Source: Anaerolineales bacterium
GTDB lineage: Bacteria > Chloroflexota > Anaerolineae > 4572-78 > J111
Direction: 5' to 3'
Assembly: GCA_012032575.1 (NCBI GenBank)
Contig: JAAUSP010000030.1
Coordinates: 1-25,637 of the forward strand
Length of the DNA stretch: 25,637 nt
Shown here: piece after piece, positions 16,481-24,698 of the stretch
Layout: every line of letters begins with the position of its first letter
Numbering within the stretch: position 1 is the first letter of the stretch
Made by a program: the position numbers and the translations under genes
The notes under the pieces: model-generated
Database searches by the model: none
Told to the model about the DNA's origin: nothing
Seen by the model: the letters and a program-made list of their open reading frames with translations, nothing else

Positions 16481-17287
16481 TCAGGTAAAATTAAAAATGA
16501 CCAGCAGGGCCACTACGGCAATAGAGCCAAATTCCCACAGGGCGCGGCGCGATAGTTTACCCAAAAGCTGCTGCTGGGCCAGTCCGACCAGTACATAAAA
16601 AATCAAAAGCAGCAGCAGGCCGGCGGTCAGGGCGCTGATGCGCCAATAATTCAAGGCCCACGTCACCTGGCCCAGGCTGAGGCCGACAATAATGGCAAAC
16701 AGCCAGGTTTTGGCAATAGAGCGGCGCTGCCGCAGCAAAGCCAGAGCGATCATGCCACTAATCAGCATAATGCCGGTGGCGCTGATAGCGCTGCGGCTGC
16801 GGGTGCGGTAAATAATCACAAAAAAGAGCAGGGCCATAGTGTAGCCGATCAACTGCTGCCAGATATACGCCCAGCGATGCTGCTTGTTACTGCCGGCTGC
16901 ACCCTGCCAGAATTCGGCCATCAGGGTGAGCCAGAGCAGCCCACCCACCCCGACCAATCCCATCGCCCAGGCCACAGGATTGGGGGCCAGGCCTAAGGTT
17001 TGGGTAGCCAAAAAGACCAACAGGCCGGGCAGCATCCAAAAAGTCGCCATCAGGCCAATGCGCCGGGTTGGCAGGTTGGGGTGAATCCGCATGACCGCAT
17101 CGGCCCCGGCCATGGCCAACCCACCGAGCAGCACCGCCACCAGCCACTGCTGCGGCGAAGTCAGGGCGAGCGGCGACCCAAAAATAGTAAAGCTGGCGGT
17201 CTCGGCGGGAAAAGCCAGCACAAAATAAAGCGCCAGTCCGATCAAAATCAAACTGACGACCACACTGGTCCGTTCATATACTAACAT
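16481..17287 (-). CDS. Unknown multi-pass membrane protein
   Basis: A 268-residue very hydrophobic protein with about eight predicted TM helices and short charged loops (for example TRSRSAISATG and LLRQRRSIAKTW). I do not recognise a family with certainty; DUF5656-like proteins of similar organisms come to mind from memory only. The first helix follows MLVYERTSVVVSL directly. ATG 17285-17287 lies back to back with the yfhO-like gene (start 17327), so the two are divergently transcribed from a gap of only 39 bases. It is upstream of the ABC operon on the same strand, but that operon has its own promoter. Function is not assigned. Confidence 0.75.
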   Translation of the reverse strand: MLVYERTSVVVSLILIGLALYFVLAFPAETASFTIFGSPLALTSPQQWLVAVLLGGLAMAGADAVMRIHPNLPTRRIGLMATFWMLPGLLVFLATQTLGLAPNPVAWAMGLVGVGGLLWLTLMAEFWQGAAGSNKQHRWAYIWQQLIGYTMALLFFVIIYRTRSRSAISATGIMLISGMIALALLRQRRSIAKTWLFAIIVGLSLGQVTWALNYWRISALTAGLLLLLIFYVLVGLAQQQLLGKLSRRALWEFGSIAVVALLVIFNFT

Positions 17288-17326
17288 CGTCGGTCCATTC
17301 TAAACCGGCCCAAATTGTTTGTCAAA

Positions 17327-19773
17327 ATGCATCCTGCCAACCGTCTATCTTCCAGGCTCTGCCTGACTTTCATCCTCATCCTGCCTCTGCTTTTATTCTG
17401 GCGCTGGCTCCTGTATGGCGAGGTTCTTTTTTGGGGCACGACCCTGCTGCAATTCTGGCCCTGGCATCACCTGGTCAGGGAGAGTCTGCTGGCCGGCGAG
17501 TGGCCGCTCTGGAACCCGCTGCTGGGCAACGGTACACCGCTGCTGGCCAATCTGCAAAGCGCTGTCTTTTATCCGCTCAATTTGCTGTACCTGCTGCTGC
17601 CCGTTGAGAACGGGCTGACCGTCTCGGTCGTGCTGCACCTGGCCCTGGCCGGACTGTTCATGTACCTGTATACGCGCTCCCTGGGACTGCTGCCTTTTGC
17701 CGCCGCACTGTCAGCCCTGACTTATATGTTCAGCGGTTACATCGTCGGGCGGACCCAATTTGTGGTCATGGTCAATGCCGCCGCCTGGCTGCCGCTGCTG
17801 CTGCTGCTCAGCGACAGGCTCGTCCGGCGACGCAATCCCCTCGATATTTTGGCCCTGGCCCTGGCCCTGGCGGTTCAACTCCTGGCCGGACACGCCCAGT
17901 TGTGGCTTTACAGCCTGTGGCTGATTGGCCCGTATGTCATTTTCCGAAGCTGGGCGGAGAGAGGGCGAGGACGCAGGGCGCGGAGGAGCAGGGGCGCAGG
18001 GGCGCAGGGGAGATTCCACGCACCACGCACCACGCACCACGCACCACGTTTTACGCCTTCTATCCCCTCCTGGCTCTTTTCGCGGCCATTCTTCTCGCCG
18101 TCTTGTTGTCGGCCGCCCAGCTCCTCCCTACCGCCGAATTTACCACTCAATCCCCGCGCAGCAGCGGGGCGGAACGCACTTTTGCCCTAACCTACTCTTT
18201 CTGGCCGTGGCGCTTGTTGACCCTGCTCGCGCCCACATTTTTCGGTCATCCGGCTACCGGCGATTATTGGGGCTATGCCAATTATTGGGAAGATCACGCT
18301 TATCTGGGCGTTTTGCCGTTTTTATTCGCGCTGGTGGCTGTTTGGAATTACGGTATGCGTCAAGTCTGGGGGCCAGAACCGGCCACTTCGGACGAACTTA
18401 AACCGGGCCGCTATTGGCAGGTGGTCCCTTTTTTTGCGGTACTTGTGCCGCTTAGCCTGATTCTGGCGATGGGCTGGAATACGCCCCTTTATTTGTGGGT
18501 CTTCCAATTTGTGCCGGGGTTCGGTTTCTTTCAGGCCCCGGCCCGGCTGTTGATTTGGTTCACCGTGGCCATAGCGGTGTTGGCCGGGGTGGGCGCGCAA
18601 TCCTTCAAGCTGACTCCGGCCGGCCGGCGCGGCTGGCAGCGGCTGCTGGTTGCCGCCGGTGGATTAACCATCGCCGGGCTGGCCGGTACGTTCATTTTGA
18701 CCGGTCGCAGCCAGACCTTTCTGGCGGCCACCATGACATTGGGGGTGTGGCTCATGCTCTCGGCAGCGCTGCTGTTATTGCGACCCCGCAAAACCGGGGC
18801 GACAGTTTTATCCCGCCCGGCTAAAGAACCGCTGTGGCAGGGCGCTGTTTTGGCCGCTGTCGCGCTCGATTTAGTGGGGACAGCCTGGCCGCTGATCCCC
18901 ACCCTGCCCGCGGCTGTTTTTCAGCAGCCCATTGCCGCCGCCGAACTGCTCAAAACTCAGCCGGCCGGGTATCGTTTTTTTGTGGATGAAACCTTTGATT
19001 ACGATACCAAATTCAAGCAGTTCTTTCGATTTGCCGGCTTTGGCCCGGCTGACCCGAATTATTGGCACAGTCTCAAAGAGACGCTGATCCCCAACGTGGG
19101 CGTCTATGCGGACCTGCCTTCCAGCAATAATTATGATCCCCTGGTCGTAGGACGCTGGCAGCGCCTGGTGAGTATGCTGGAGGAAACCAGCGACGCGCGG
19201 CGTGCCCGGCTGTTGGCCCTGATGAATACCGGCTATTTTATCGGCGACGCCTCCCATCGGGTCGGGCCAACGCTTGTTACCAGCGGGACGATGGTCATCC
19301 AACAGGTGGCCGACCCGCTGCCCCGCGCCTATTTTGTCAGCCAGGCGACGTATGCCCCTGATGAGGCCGCCGCCATCGCCCGATTAGCCGCACCTGATTT
19401 TGATTATCGCCGGGAAGTGATTATCATAGAGAGTGAGGTTAAGAAGGCTGAGGCTGAGGCTGAGGCCGGGCAAGTCACCCTGGTTGAGGATGAAGCACAG
19501 CAAGTTTCTCTCCAAGTAGAGGCGTCTGCTGCGGGCTTTGTAGTGCTGACGGATACTTATTATCGCGGCTGGCAGGCTACGATAGACGGTGAGATGGTTC
19601 CGATCGCGCCGGCCAACCTGGCTTTTCGGGCTGTCGCCGTTGAGGCGGGCAGGCACGACATTGTTTTCAGCTATCGGCCGCGGAGCTTTACCCTTGGCTT
19701 ATGGGTGAGTATGCTTACTCTCGCCGGGATGGTTATAATGGGCATCTTACTCCTAAAGAGGAAGCGCAACTAA
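17327..19773 (+). CDS. YfhO-family membrane protein, frame broken in a repeat tract
   Basis: Restored as about 815 residues. The family markers are PLWNPLLGNGTPLLANLQSA followed by VFYPLNLLYLLLP near residue 60, about twelve TM helices, and an extracellular C-terminal domain with YYRGWQATIDGEMVPIAPAN before a last TM helix. YfhO proteins resemble GT-C glycosyltransferases and are linked to sugar decoration of cell-wall polymers in Bacillus/Listeria. The N-terminal frame (to 18190) and the C-terminal frame (which takes over by about 18040) are out of step by one base. The switch falls in a tract of GGGGCGCA octamers and CACGCAC heptamers (about 17985-18040) between two TM segments. One more heptamer or one fewer octamer would restore the frame. 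ATG 17327 is chosen; no clear ribosome site. Confidence 0.8.
17955..18041. repeat. Tandem repeats inside the yfhO-like gene
   Basis: GGGGCGCA octamers (about 17989-18010) are followed by four CACGCAC heptamers (about 18016-18045) that run into CACGTTTTACG. The region is Arg/Pro/His-rich when translated in either frame and interrupts the expected cytoplasmic loop. The unit lengths 7 and 8 are not multiples of three. Confidence 0.8.
19435..19466. repeat. AGGCTG tract inside the yfhO-like gene
   Basis: Three GAGGCT units after AAGAAGGCT encode KKAEAEAEAG in the C-terminal domain. The unit is the same as in the intergenic hairpins at 10281-10540 and 13740-13816, here in frame. Confidence 0.7.
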
Positions 19774-19800
19774 TATCGCTGTTCAGAAACAGTTTTGCCG

Positions 19801-19856
19801 GGATTAGGAGATTGGGGGATTTTTTATTTAATTTTATCCCCTAATCTCCCAATTCC
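19801..19856. repeat. Tandem-repeat hairpin between the yfhO-like and prepilin peptidase genes
   Basis: GGATTAGGAGATTGGGGGAT (19801-19820) is imperfectly complementary to 19836-19856, with an AT-rich loop containing a T-run. It lies downstream of the yfhO stop and may act as a terminator. Longer upstream starts for the next gene would translate it. Confidence 0.75.
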
Positions 19857-19899
19857 GGCCCAGTCACAATTTCGGCAGTCTCTTCCAAAAGGTTCTGAC

Positions 19900-20643
19900 T
19901 TGATACTTCCAACAATCCTCTACGCGCTCCTCGGCTGGCTGGTGGCTCTGGCCATCAATCACGCCGCCGATATTTTACCAAAACGAGAAACCCTGTTGCA
20001 GTGGCCCGTCTGTTCAGCCTGTGGAACACGCCGCGCCCCGCTGACCTGGAGCGTCTGGCTAGCCTTGCTGACCGGCCGGCGGACTTGTGCCCGGTGCGAT
20101 CAGCCGCGCCCTACCTTCACCCGCTCGCTCGTGGTCGAAGTGGCGACGCCGCTGTTTTTTGTCTTTTTAATAAACTATTACGGGGTTTCGGCTTACCTGA
20201 TCCTGGTATCGCTGTACACAGCGATTTTGATCTTAATTACCGTAACCGACCTGGAACACCGGCTGATCTTTAACGTGGTTATTCTGCCCTCCATCCTGTT
20301 GGCTATTGCCGGCGCGGTTGTAGCCGACAAACCCGCCTGGCCGGTGGCGATGGTGGGCGGCGGTGCAGCCTTTGTGGTTGCTTATCTGGCAGCGCTGCTG
20401 TCGCGGGGCGGCCTGGGTGAAGGCGATGTGACCCTGTCGGCTTTTTTAGGCTTGATTATCGGCTTTCCCTTTGTGCTGCTGAGCCTGGGGTTTGGTGTGT
20501 TTCTGGGGGGCTTTGTGGCCGCGCTGCTGCTGGTCACCCGGCGGGTTGGGTTAAAAACGTTTATTCCCTACGGCCCTTTTTTAACCATCACCGGCTGGAT
20601 TATGCTCATCTGGGGCGCGGAGATCTGGGCACATTATTTTTGA
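19900..20643 (+). CDS. Prepilin peptidase (A24 family, type IV leader peptidase)
   Basis: A 247-residue membrane aspartic peptidase that cleaves and usually N-methylates prepilins. The cytoplasmic N-terminal domain has two CxxC pairs (CSACG and CARCDQP) for a zinc site. Catalytic aspartates are Asp in TVTDLEHRLIFN and Asp in the GxGD motif of GGLGEGDVTLSAF; the C-terminal helices end with TFIPYGPFLTITGWIM. TTG 19900-19902 is chosen because AAAAGG lies at good spacing and family homology starts at once; the frame stays open farther upstream but only through a repeat hairpin. No pilin genes are in the window, so its substrates are encoded elsewhere. Confidence 0.92.
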   Translation: MILPTILYALLGWLVALAINHAADILPKRETLLQWPVCSACGTRRAPLTWSVWLALLTGRRTCARCDQPRPTFTRSLVVEVATPLFFVFLINYYGVSAYLILVSLYTAILILITVTDLEHRLIFNVVILPSILLAIAGAVVADKPAWPVAMVGGGAAFVVAYLAALLSRGGLGEGDVTLSAFLGLIIGFPFVLLSLGFGVFLGGFVAALLLVTRRVGLKTFIPYGPFLTITGWIMLIWGAEIWAHYF

Positions 20644-20674
20644 CATACAGCAAGATTGCCTGATTTTATTTTTT

Positions 20675-20705
20675 CGGCGGTCGGCGGTCAGCGGTCGGCG
20701 GTCAT
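20675..20705. repeat. GGCGGTC heptamer tract
   Basis: About four GGCGGTC units, one degenerate (AGCGGTC), lie between the prepilin peptidase stop and the acylphosphatase ribosome site. The unit is the reverse complement of the GACCGCC tract at 13023-13051. Confidence 0.75.
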
Positions 20706-20723
20706 TCTTGGAGGTAATTGGAG

Positions 20724-20993
20724 ATGAAACGAGTCCGCATTTTGATTGAGGGGCGAACCCAGGCGGTCAATTTTCGCTATCACACCCAACAGCAGGCCCA
20801 AAAGCTGGGGCTGAGCGGGTTTGTGCGTAATCTTTCGGATGGCCGGGTTGAAATAGACGCCCAGGGGGACGACACCGGAGTGGAAGAAATGCTTGTCTGG
20901 TGCCAGGAAGGGCCGCACAGCGCCCAATTGAAGAGCATCCTTTTTCGCTACGATGAACCCAACGAGCATGTCTCAGATTTTGTTGTCCGTTAA
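20724..20993 (+). CDS. Acylphosphatase-like protein
   Basis: An 89-residue small alpha/beta protein of the acylphosphatase family, whose members hydrolyse carboxyl-phosphate bonds such as acetyl phosphate. Catalytic Arg18 and Asn36 are present in GRTQAVNFRYH and GFVRNLSDGRVEIDAQG. The phosphate loop, however, reads QAVNFR where the family has QGVGFR, so two conserved glycines are Ala and Asn and activity could be altered. ATG 20724 is chosen for its 8-base spacing from GGAGGT (20710-20715). It is probably co-transcribed with the pentapeptide gene 28 bases downstream. Confidence 0.88.
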   Translation: MKRVRILIEGRTQAVNFRYHTQQQAQKLGLSGFVRNLSDGRVEIDAQGDDTGVEEMLVWCQEGPHSAQLKSILFRYDEPNEHVSDFVVR

Positions 20994-21021
20994 AACCCGT
21001 CAGTTCGCTTAGAGGCAAATT

Positions 21022-22065
21022 ATGGAACGTGAAGAAGTTATCCAATTGATTAAATCGGCCCGCCAGCAAGGTAAAGTCCCCAATCTGGGCAAAGCCGACC
21101 TGCGCAGCGCCGACTTACACGGAGTAGATTTGCGCGGGGTGCATCTGGCCGGGGCTAATTTGAGTGGGGCTAATTTGAGCAAAGCCAATTTACTGCGCAC
21201 CAATCTCACCGGGGCCAATCTGAGCCAGGCCAACCTGGTAGAAGCCAGACTGCACGGGGCCAATTTAACCGAAGCCAATCTGAGCGGGGCTGACCTGACC
21301 GGCGACCGCATGGAAACCGCTAATCTGAGCGGGGCCAACTTACACCAGGCCCATTTGCGCCACGCCATTCTGCGGGCCGCCCGGCTCAACGGCGCAATCC
21401 TCACCGAGACCAACCTGCAGAGCAGCGATTTAAGCAAGGCTATTTTAGACGGGGCCAATCTGCGCCGGGCCAACCTGCGCGATGCCCGGCTGATTGAAAC
21501 GGACCTGAGCGGGGCTGTCCTGCCGGAAGCCAACCTGAACAAGGCTGATTTGACCAAAGCCAAACTGAGTGGCGCAAATGTCAACGCGACCAATTTACGC
21601 GAAGCGAACCTGTACCAGGCCAATATCGCCAAAACCGATCTGACCAAAACATTTTTGTGGGCGGCCCAGCTCAATGAAGCCATTTTAACCGAAGTTAACC
21701 TGCAAGGGGTTGACCTGCATAAAACAAATCTTCAGGGCGCGAATTTAAGCGGGGCCAACCTGCAAAAAACTCAGTTGGTGAGCAATGATTTGAGCGGAGC
21801 CAACCTGAAGGGGGCCGACCTGCGGAGCGCCGACCTGAGCGACGCCAATTTGAACAACGCGAATTTGAGCGAAGCTAACCTGCACGACGCCCGCGTGACC
21901 GAGGACCAACTCAGCCACGCCCGAACTTTATCGGGGGCGACCATGCCCAACGGGACCAAACACCCGCTCGATCCCGCCACCGGCGACCAGCCCGGCGGCA
22001 AACGCAAACCCGATGTCAACCGCCTGGCCGAAGCCGCCGCCCGGCTGCGGAAGAAGTCGGAATAA
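21022..22065 (+). CDS. Long pentapeptide-repeat protein
   Basis: A 347-residue protein built mostly from A(D/N)LxX pentapeptides, roughly residues 25-300 (about 55 units such as GANLS, EANLS, SADLS) with almost no interruption. This should fold as a right-handed square beta-helix. The N-terminal 20 residues (REEVIQLIKSARQQGK) form a helix cap, and the C-terminus (ATMPNGTKHPLDP then a charged helix) is a usual ending for such proteins. Function is unknown; a few relatives mimic DNA and protect gyrase, but nothing here shows that. ATG 21022 follows AGAGGC. It likely shares an mRNA with the acylphosphatase-like gene. Confidence 0.93.
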   Translation: MEREEVIQLIKSARQQGKVPNLGKADLRSADLHGVDLRGVHLAGANLSGANLSKANLLRTNLTGANLSQANLVEARLHGANLTEANLSGADLTGDRMETANLSGANLHQAHLRHAILRAARLNGAILTETNLQSSDLSKAILDGANLRRANLRDARLIETDLSGAVLPEANLNKADLTKAKLSGANVNATNLREANLYQANIAKTDLTKTFLWAAQLNEAILTEVNLQGVDLHKTNLQGANLSGANLQKTQLVSNDLSGANLKGADLRSADLSDANLNNANLSEANLHDARVTEDQLSHARTLSGATMPNGTKHPLDPATGDQPGGKRKPDVNRLAEAAARLRKKSE

Positions 22066-22208
22066 CGTCAGGCAGCAGTGGACCGCCCTGTCGCCACCCC
22101 TGCCGTCGAGGAGAATTATTTCGCCGGGGATAACGGTGCAGGCGGACCACCCGCCCAGCCCTCCAACCTTCCGGGAATAATTACCTGTTTTGAAAATCAA
22201 AATTAAAG

Positions 22209-22676
22209 ATGAAAACAACTCAAGTAACCAAAATTGCTTTACTGAGTTTCACCCTGACCGTGATTAATATCGCCGCGATTCTCTCCGGCTACGCGGTCTA
22301 TTACGCCCTGCGGCCGGTCAACCAATTGCTAATTCAAATCCCGGTCGCCCTGGGCACGAGTGTGGCCGCGCTTGTGGCGCTGCTGCTGGTTATCAAGCAC
22401 ATACCTTTGCGGAAGTTAAGCCGGTCTGCCACCGGCCAGGGACAACTTATGAAGCTGCTGCCGGATTCTGCCGGCGATTACGCCTGGATTTTTGTCGGGG
22501 CTATGCTCTGGGTTCCGCTGATATTTTTGCCGCTGCACTTTACGACTCAGGGCTATGTCAGTTCGGCGGGCAATATCGTCGGTATCTGGCTGTTTCAACT
22601 GGCGGCGAATGGGATCGGCCTGCCGGTGGGCCGTTATCTGATTCTTGGCGCTGCCTTATTTCTCCTACCGAAGTGA
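22209..22676 (+). CDS. Small membrane protein of unknown function
   Basis: A 155-residue protein with four predicted TM helices (about residues 8-30, 40-62, 88-108 and 118-152) and a short cytoplasmic loop IPLRKLSRSATGQG. No family is recognised. ATG 22209 has only a weak AAAG upstream. The 143-base gap before it holds only an imperfect hairpin. Its last 12 bases are shared with the 3' end of cobS on the other strand, so the two stop codons are interlocked. Confidence 0.65.
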   Translation: MKTTQVTKIALLSFTLTVINIAAILSGYAVYYALRPVNQLLIQIPVALGTSVAALVALLLVIKHIPLRKLSRSATGQGQLMKLLPDSAGDYAWIFVGAMLWVPLIFLPLHFTTQGYVSSAGNIVGIWLFQLAANGIGLPVGRYLILGAALFLLPK

Positions 22677-23417
22677 CAAAACCACCAGCAGCACCGTCTC
22701 GACGGTTTCGCAGATAGCCCCGTAGACATCGCCGGTGAGGCCGGCAATGCGGGCCATCGCCAGGGCCGCGATCAGGGTCAGCGCCAGCCAGGCGACTCCC
22801 CCCAGCAGCAGCCCCAACCAGCCGAGCAGCCCCAGCACGGCGGCCAGCGCAACCACAGAAGCGACCCCCACCTGCGGCCAGCCCAACCCGGCGCTAAAAA
22901 AGACGCTCGTTCCCTCGCGGCGAGCCAGCGGATAACGGACCATCGCCCAGGTGACGGCCCACCGCGCCAGCGCCGGAATGACGATCAATCCGGTCAGCCG
23001 ATACTCCGCCGGCAAGGCCGCCAGGGCGTTAAATTTGACCAATAACAGCAGCCCCGCTCCAATCGCCCCAAACGCGCCCACCCGACTGTCTTTCATAATT
23101 TCCAGCCGCCGGGCCGGGTCGCGGGGCGGCAGCAGGCCATCACAGCTATCCATAAAGCCGTCGAGATGGAGCAAGCCGGTCAGGCCGGCCCAAAAAGCCA
23201 GCAGCAGCGCCGCCGCCAACCCCACCGGAAAGAGAAAAAATAAAAGCCAGCCCGCTCCGGCCAGCAGCAGCCCCAGCCCCAACCCAACCAGCGGATAATA
23301 AGCCGCCGCCAGACCCGCCGGTCGCTGCGAATCGGCGGGAACAAAAGGCAGCGGAATTACCGTCAGCAGCCGCCAGGCCAGGGCAAAGTCAAGCAAAATT
23401 CCTGAGATAAGAGACAC
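22665..23417 (-). CDS. cobS: Adenosylcobinamide-GDP ribazoletransferase
   Basis: A 250-residue multi-pass membrane enzyme that joins adenosylcobinamide-GDP and alpha-ribazole in the last steps of vitamin B12 synthesis or salvage. The metal-binding motif GLLHLDGFMDSCDGL, the segment RRLEIMKDSRVGAFG and GLTGDVYGA near the C-terminus are all family hallmarks, and length is normal. The start is GTG 23415-23417 (SLISGILLDFALAWRLLTVIP matches the family N-terminus); no good ribosome site. No other B12 gene is in the window and no cobalamin riboswitch fits in the short upstream gap. Confidence 0.93.
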   Translation of the reverse strand: MSLISGILLDFALAWRLLTVIPLPFVPADSQRPAGLAAAYYPLVGLGLGLLLAGAGWLLFFLFPVGLAAALLLAFWAGLTGLLHLDGFMDSCDGLLPPRDPARRLEIMKDSRVGAFGAIGAGLLLLVKFNALAALPAEYRLTGLIVIPALARWAVTWAMVRYPLARREGTSVFFSAGLGWPQVGVASVVALAAVLGLLGWLGLLLGGVAWLALTLIAALAMARIAGLTGDVYGAICETVETVLLVVLSLR

Positions 23418-23466
23418 GAGGGCTAGTTTTTCCTTGGGTCTTGATTTTTAGTGCGACAGTTGAAAA

Positions 23467-23528
23467 GATGATGCGTGATGCGTGATTTTTTATGCGTCAC
23501 GCATCACGTATCACGTATTACGCATCAC
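23467..23528. repeat. TGATGCG-family tandem hairpin between cobS and the isomerase gene
   Basis: TGATGCGTGATGCGTGA (23469-23485) is identical to the arm at 3558-3574. The other side (23491-23528) holds CACGCATCACG-type repeats and includes the stop codon of the isomerase gene (23525-23527). Confidence 0.8.
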
Positions 23529-24526
23529 GAGTCAAACTCCCAATTCAGCCCACCCTCCGGCAAAAACCGGCGAATGTGTCGGGCCGACTCGCCCAGGTCG
23601 GCCAGCAGGCGTTCGGGGCGGGTGGTGGAGCCGGGGATGACTTCCATGACCAGAATGGTCTGTTGGACCGGGGCCATGATGGCCGAGAGAGGGTTATTGG
23701 ACCAGTTCTCGTGGCCGGCGCGAATGGCCGCCAGCACCTCGTCTACGCGGACGTGGCCTTTGGCGTTAAACTCGTCGGTGAAGGGCCAGTGGGAGCTGGT
23801 GGCCGGGCTGGTTTGCTGGAGATGGATATTTTCCGCAACCGGGGCAAAATGGCGCAGCCAGGCCCGGTAATCCAAATCGTCGCCCTGGCTGCCGTAATGC
23901 ATGCCGGCCATGTGGCCGGTATCCACGGTGAGGTAAATGGGCACGCCCTGATTGTCCCGATTGACCGCCGTTAAAAACTCGTAGGCGGATTCAATCGTCC
24001 AGGGGTACTCGGCGGGAATATACATTTGCTCGTTGTACAGAGCGGCCAATCCCTGAGCTTTGGCCTGCACCGCCAGCTCGCGGAACTGCTGGTGAATGAG
24101 CGCTTTGGCCTCGGCGTAGCGGGCCGGGTCGGCGCAAATTTCGGTGGGGATGGTGTCCCAGCGCCCGCCGATGCGGTCCGTGCCCATCGCCAGGGCCAGC
24201 TCCATGTAGCGCCCAATCCAATCGCGCATGCGGGCACGCACCGACTCGTCGGGGTGGGAGAGGCCGTGGAAGCGGTGGGTCGCTTTGCCGGTGTAGGCAT
24301 TACAGATGCCCACGTTATAACGAGCCGCCGCCGTACGAATGGCCGCAGCAGTTTGCAACTGGTAGTCCCGGTCGCCGGCAAAGAAGGGGTCGAGCGCGTC
24401 CCCGCTGAATTCCAGCCAGGGGTAGCCCATCTCGCGGGTCAGCCGCAGCCAGGTATCTGGCTTGGTCCACTGGCGGGCGGCAAAAACGGCGGATACGCCG
24501 AGGTCGAGGTGAAGGGTTCGGGTCAT
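23525..24526 (-). CDS. TIM-barrel sugar phosphate isomerase/epimerase-like protein
   Basis: A 333-residue xylose-isomerase-like (AP endonuclease 2) TIM-barrel protein. Likely metal ligands are Glu in YNEQMYIPAEYP, Asp and His in TVDTGHMAG, His in ENIHLQQTSP and Glu in LVMEVIPGSTT. Such enzymes isomerise or epimerise free or phosphorylated sugars, often in catabolism of unusual sugars; the substrate cannot be read from the sequence. ATG 24524-24526 follows AGAGGA. The stop codon lies in a repeat arm. It is downstream of the FabL-type gene on the same strand, but a strong hairpin and a repeat element separate them, so it may be transcribed alone. Confidence 0.82.
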   Translation of the reverse strand: MTRTLHLDLGVSAVFAARQWTKPDTWLRLTREMGYPWLEFSGDALDPFFAGDRDYQLQTAAAIRTAAARYNVGICNAYTGKATHRFHGLSHPDESVRARMRDWIGRYMELALAMGTDRIGGRWDTIPTEICADPARYAEAKALIHQQFRELAVQAKAQGLAALYNEQMYIPAEYPWTIESAYEFLTAVNRDNQGVPIYLTVDTGHMAGMHYGSQGDDLDYRAWLRHFAPVAENIHLQQTSPATSSHWPFTDEFNAKGHVRVDEVLAAIRAGHENWSNNPLSAIMAPVQQTILVMEVIPGSTTRPERLLADLGESARHIRRFLPEGGLNWEFDS

Positions 24527-24565
24527 AAAATCCTCTTATGTGTTAAAAATTATACCTACTCAGCC

Positions 24566-24671
24566 ATGTCATTTCGAGCGACACGCTACGCAGGGAGCGA
24601 GAAATCTCCCAATCCGTGGTTCTCAGACGATGGTCTCAGAGATTTCTCGGCTTTCAGCCTCGAAATGACAT
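24566..24671. repeat. TGTCATTTCGAG interspersed repeat, copy 2
   Basis: Perfect 13-bp inverted ends ATGTCATTTCGAG (24566-24578) and CTCGAAATGACAT (24659-24671). An internal pair CGAGAAATCTC / GAGATTTCTCG extends the hairpin. It is related to copy 1 at 10356-10448. Confidence 0.85.
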
Positions 24672-24698
24672 GCGGGGTGAGTAAATTGACCATTAAAC

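Noticed and set aside
17955..18045. CRISPR-like array from the regular repeats here and in other gaps
   Set aside because: Units are 6-9 bases with no spacers, and no cas gene is nearby; these are tandem repeats.
21009..21683. Long minus-strand open frame opposite the pentapeptide gene
   Set aside because: It is a mirror of the repetitive codons of the pentapeptide gene, with a low-complexity Arg/Ala/Leu product.
23418..23466. Cobalamin riboswitch upstream of cobS
   Set aside because: The gap is too short and shows no B12-box-like sequence.
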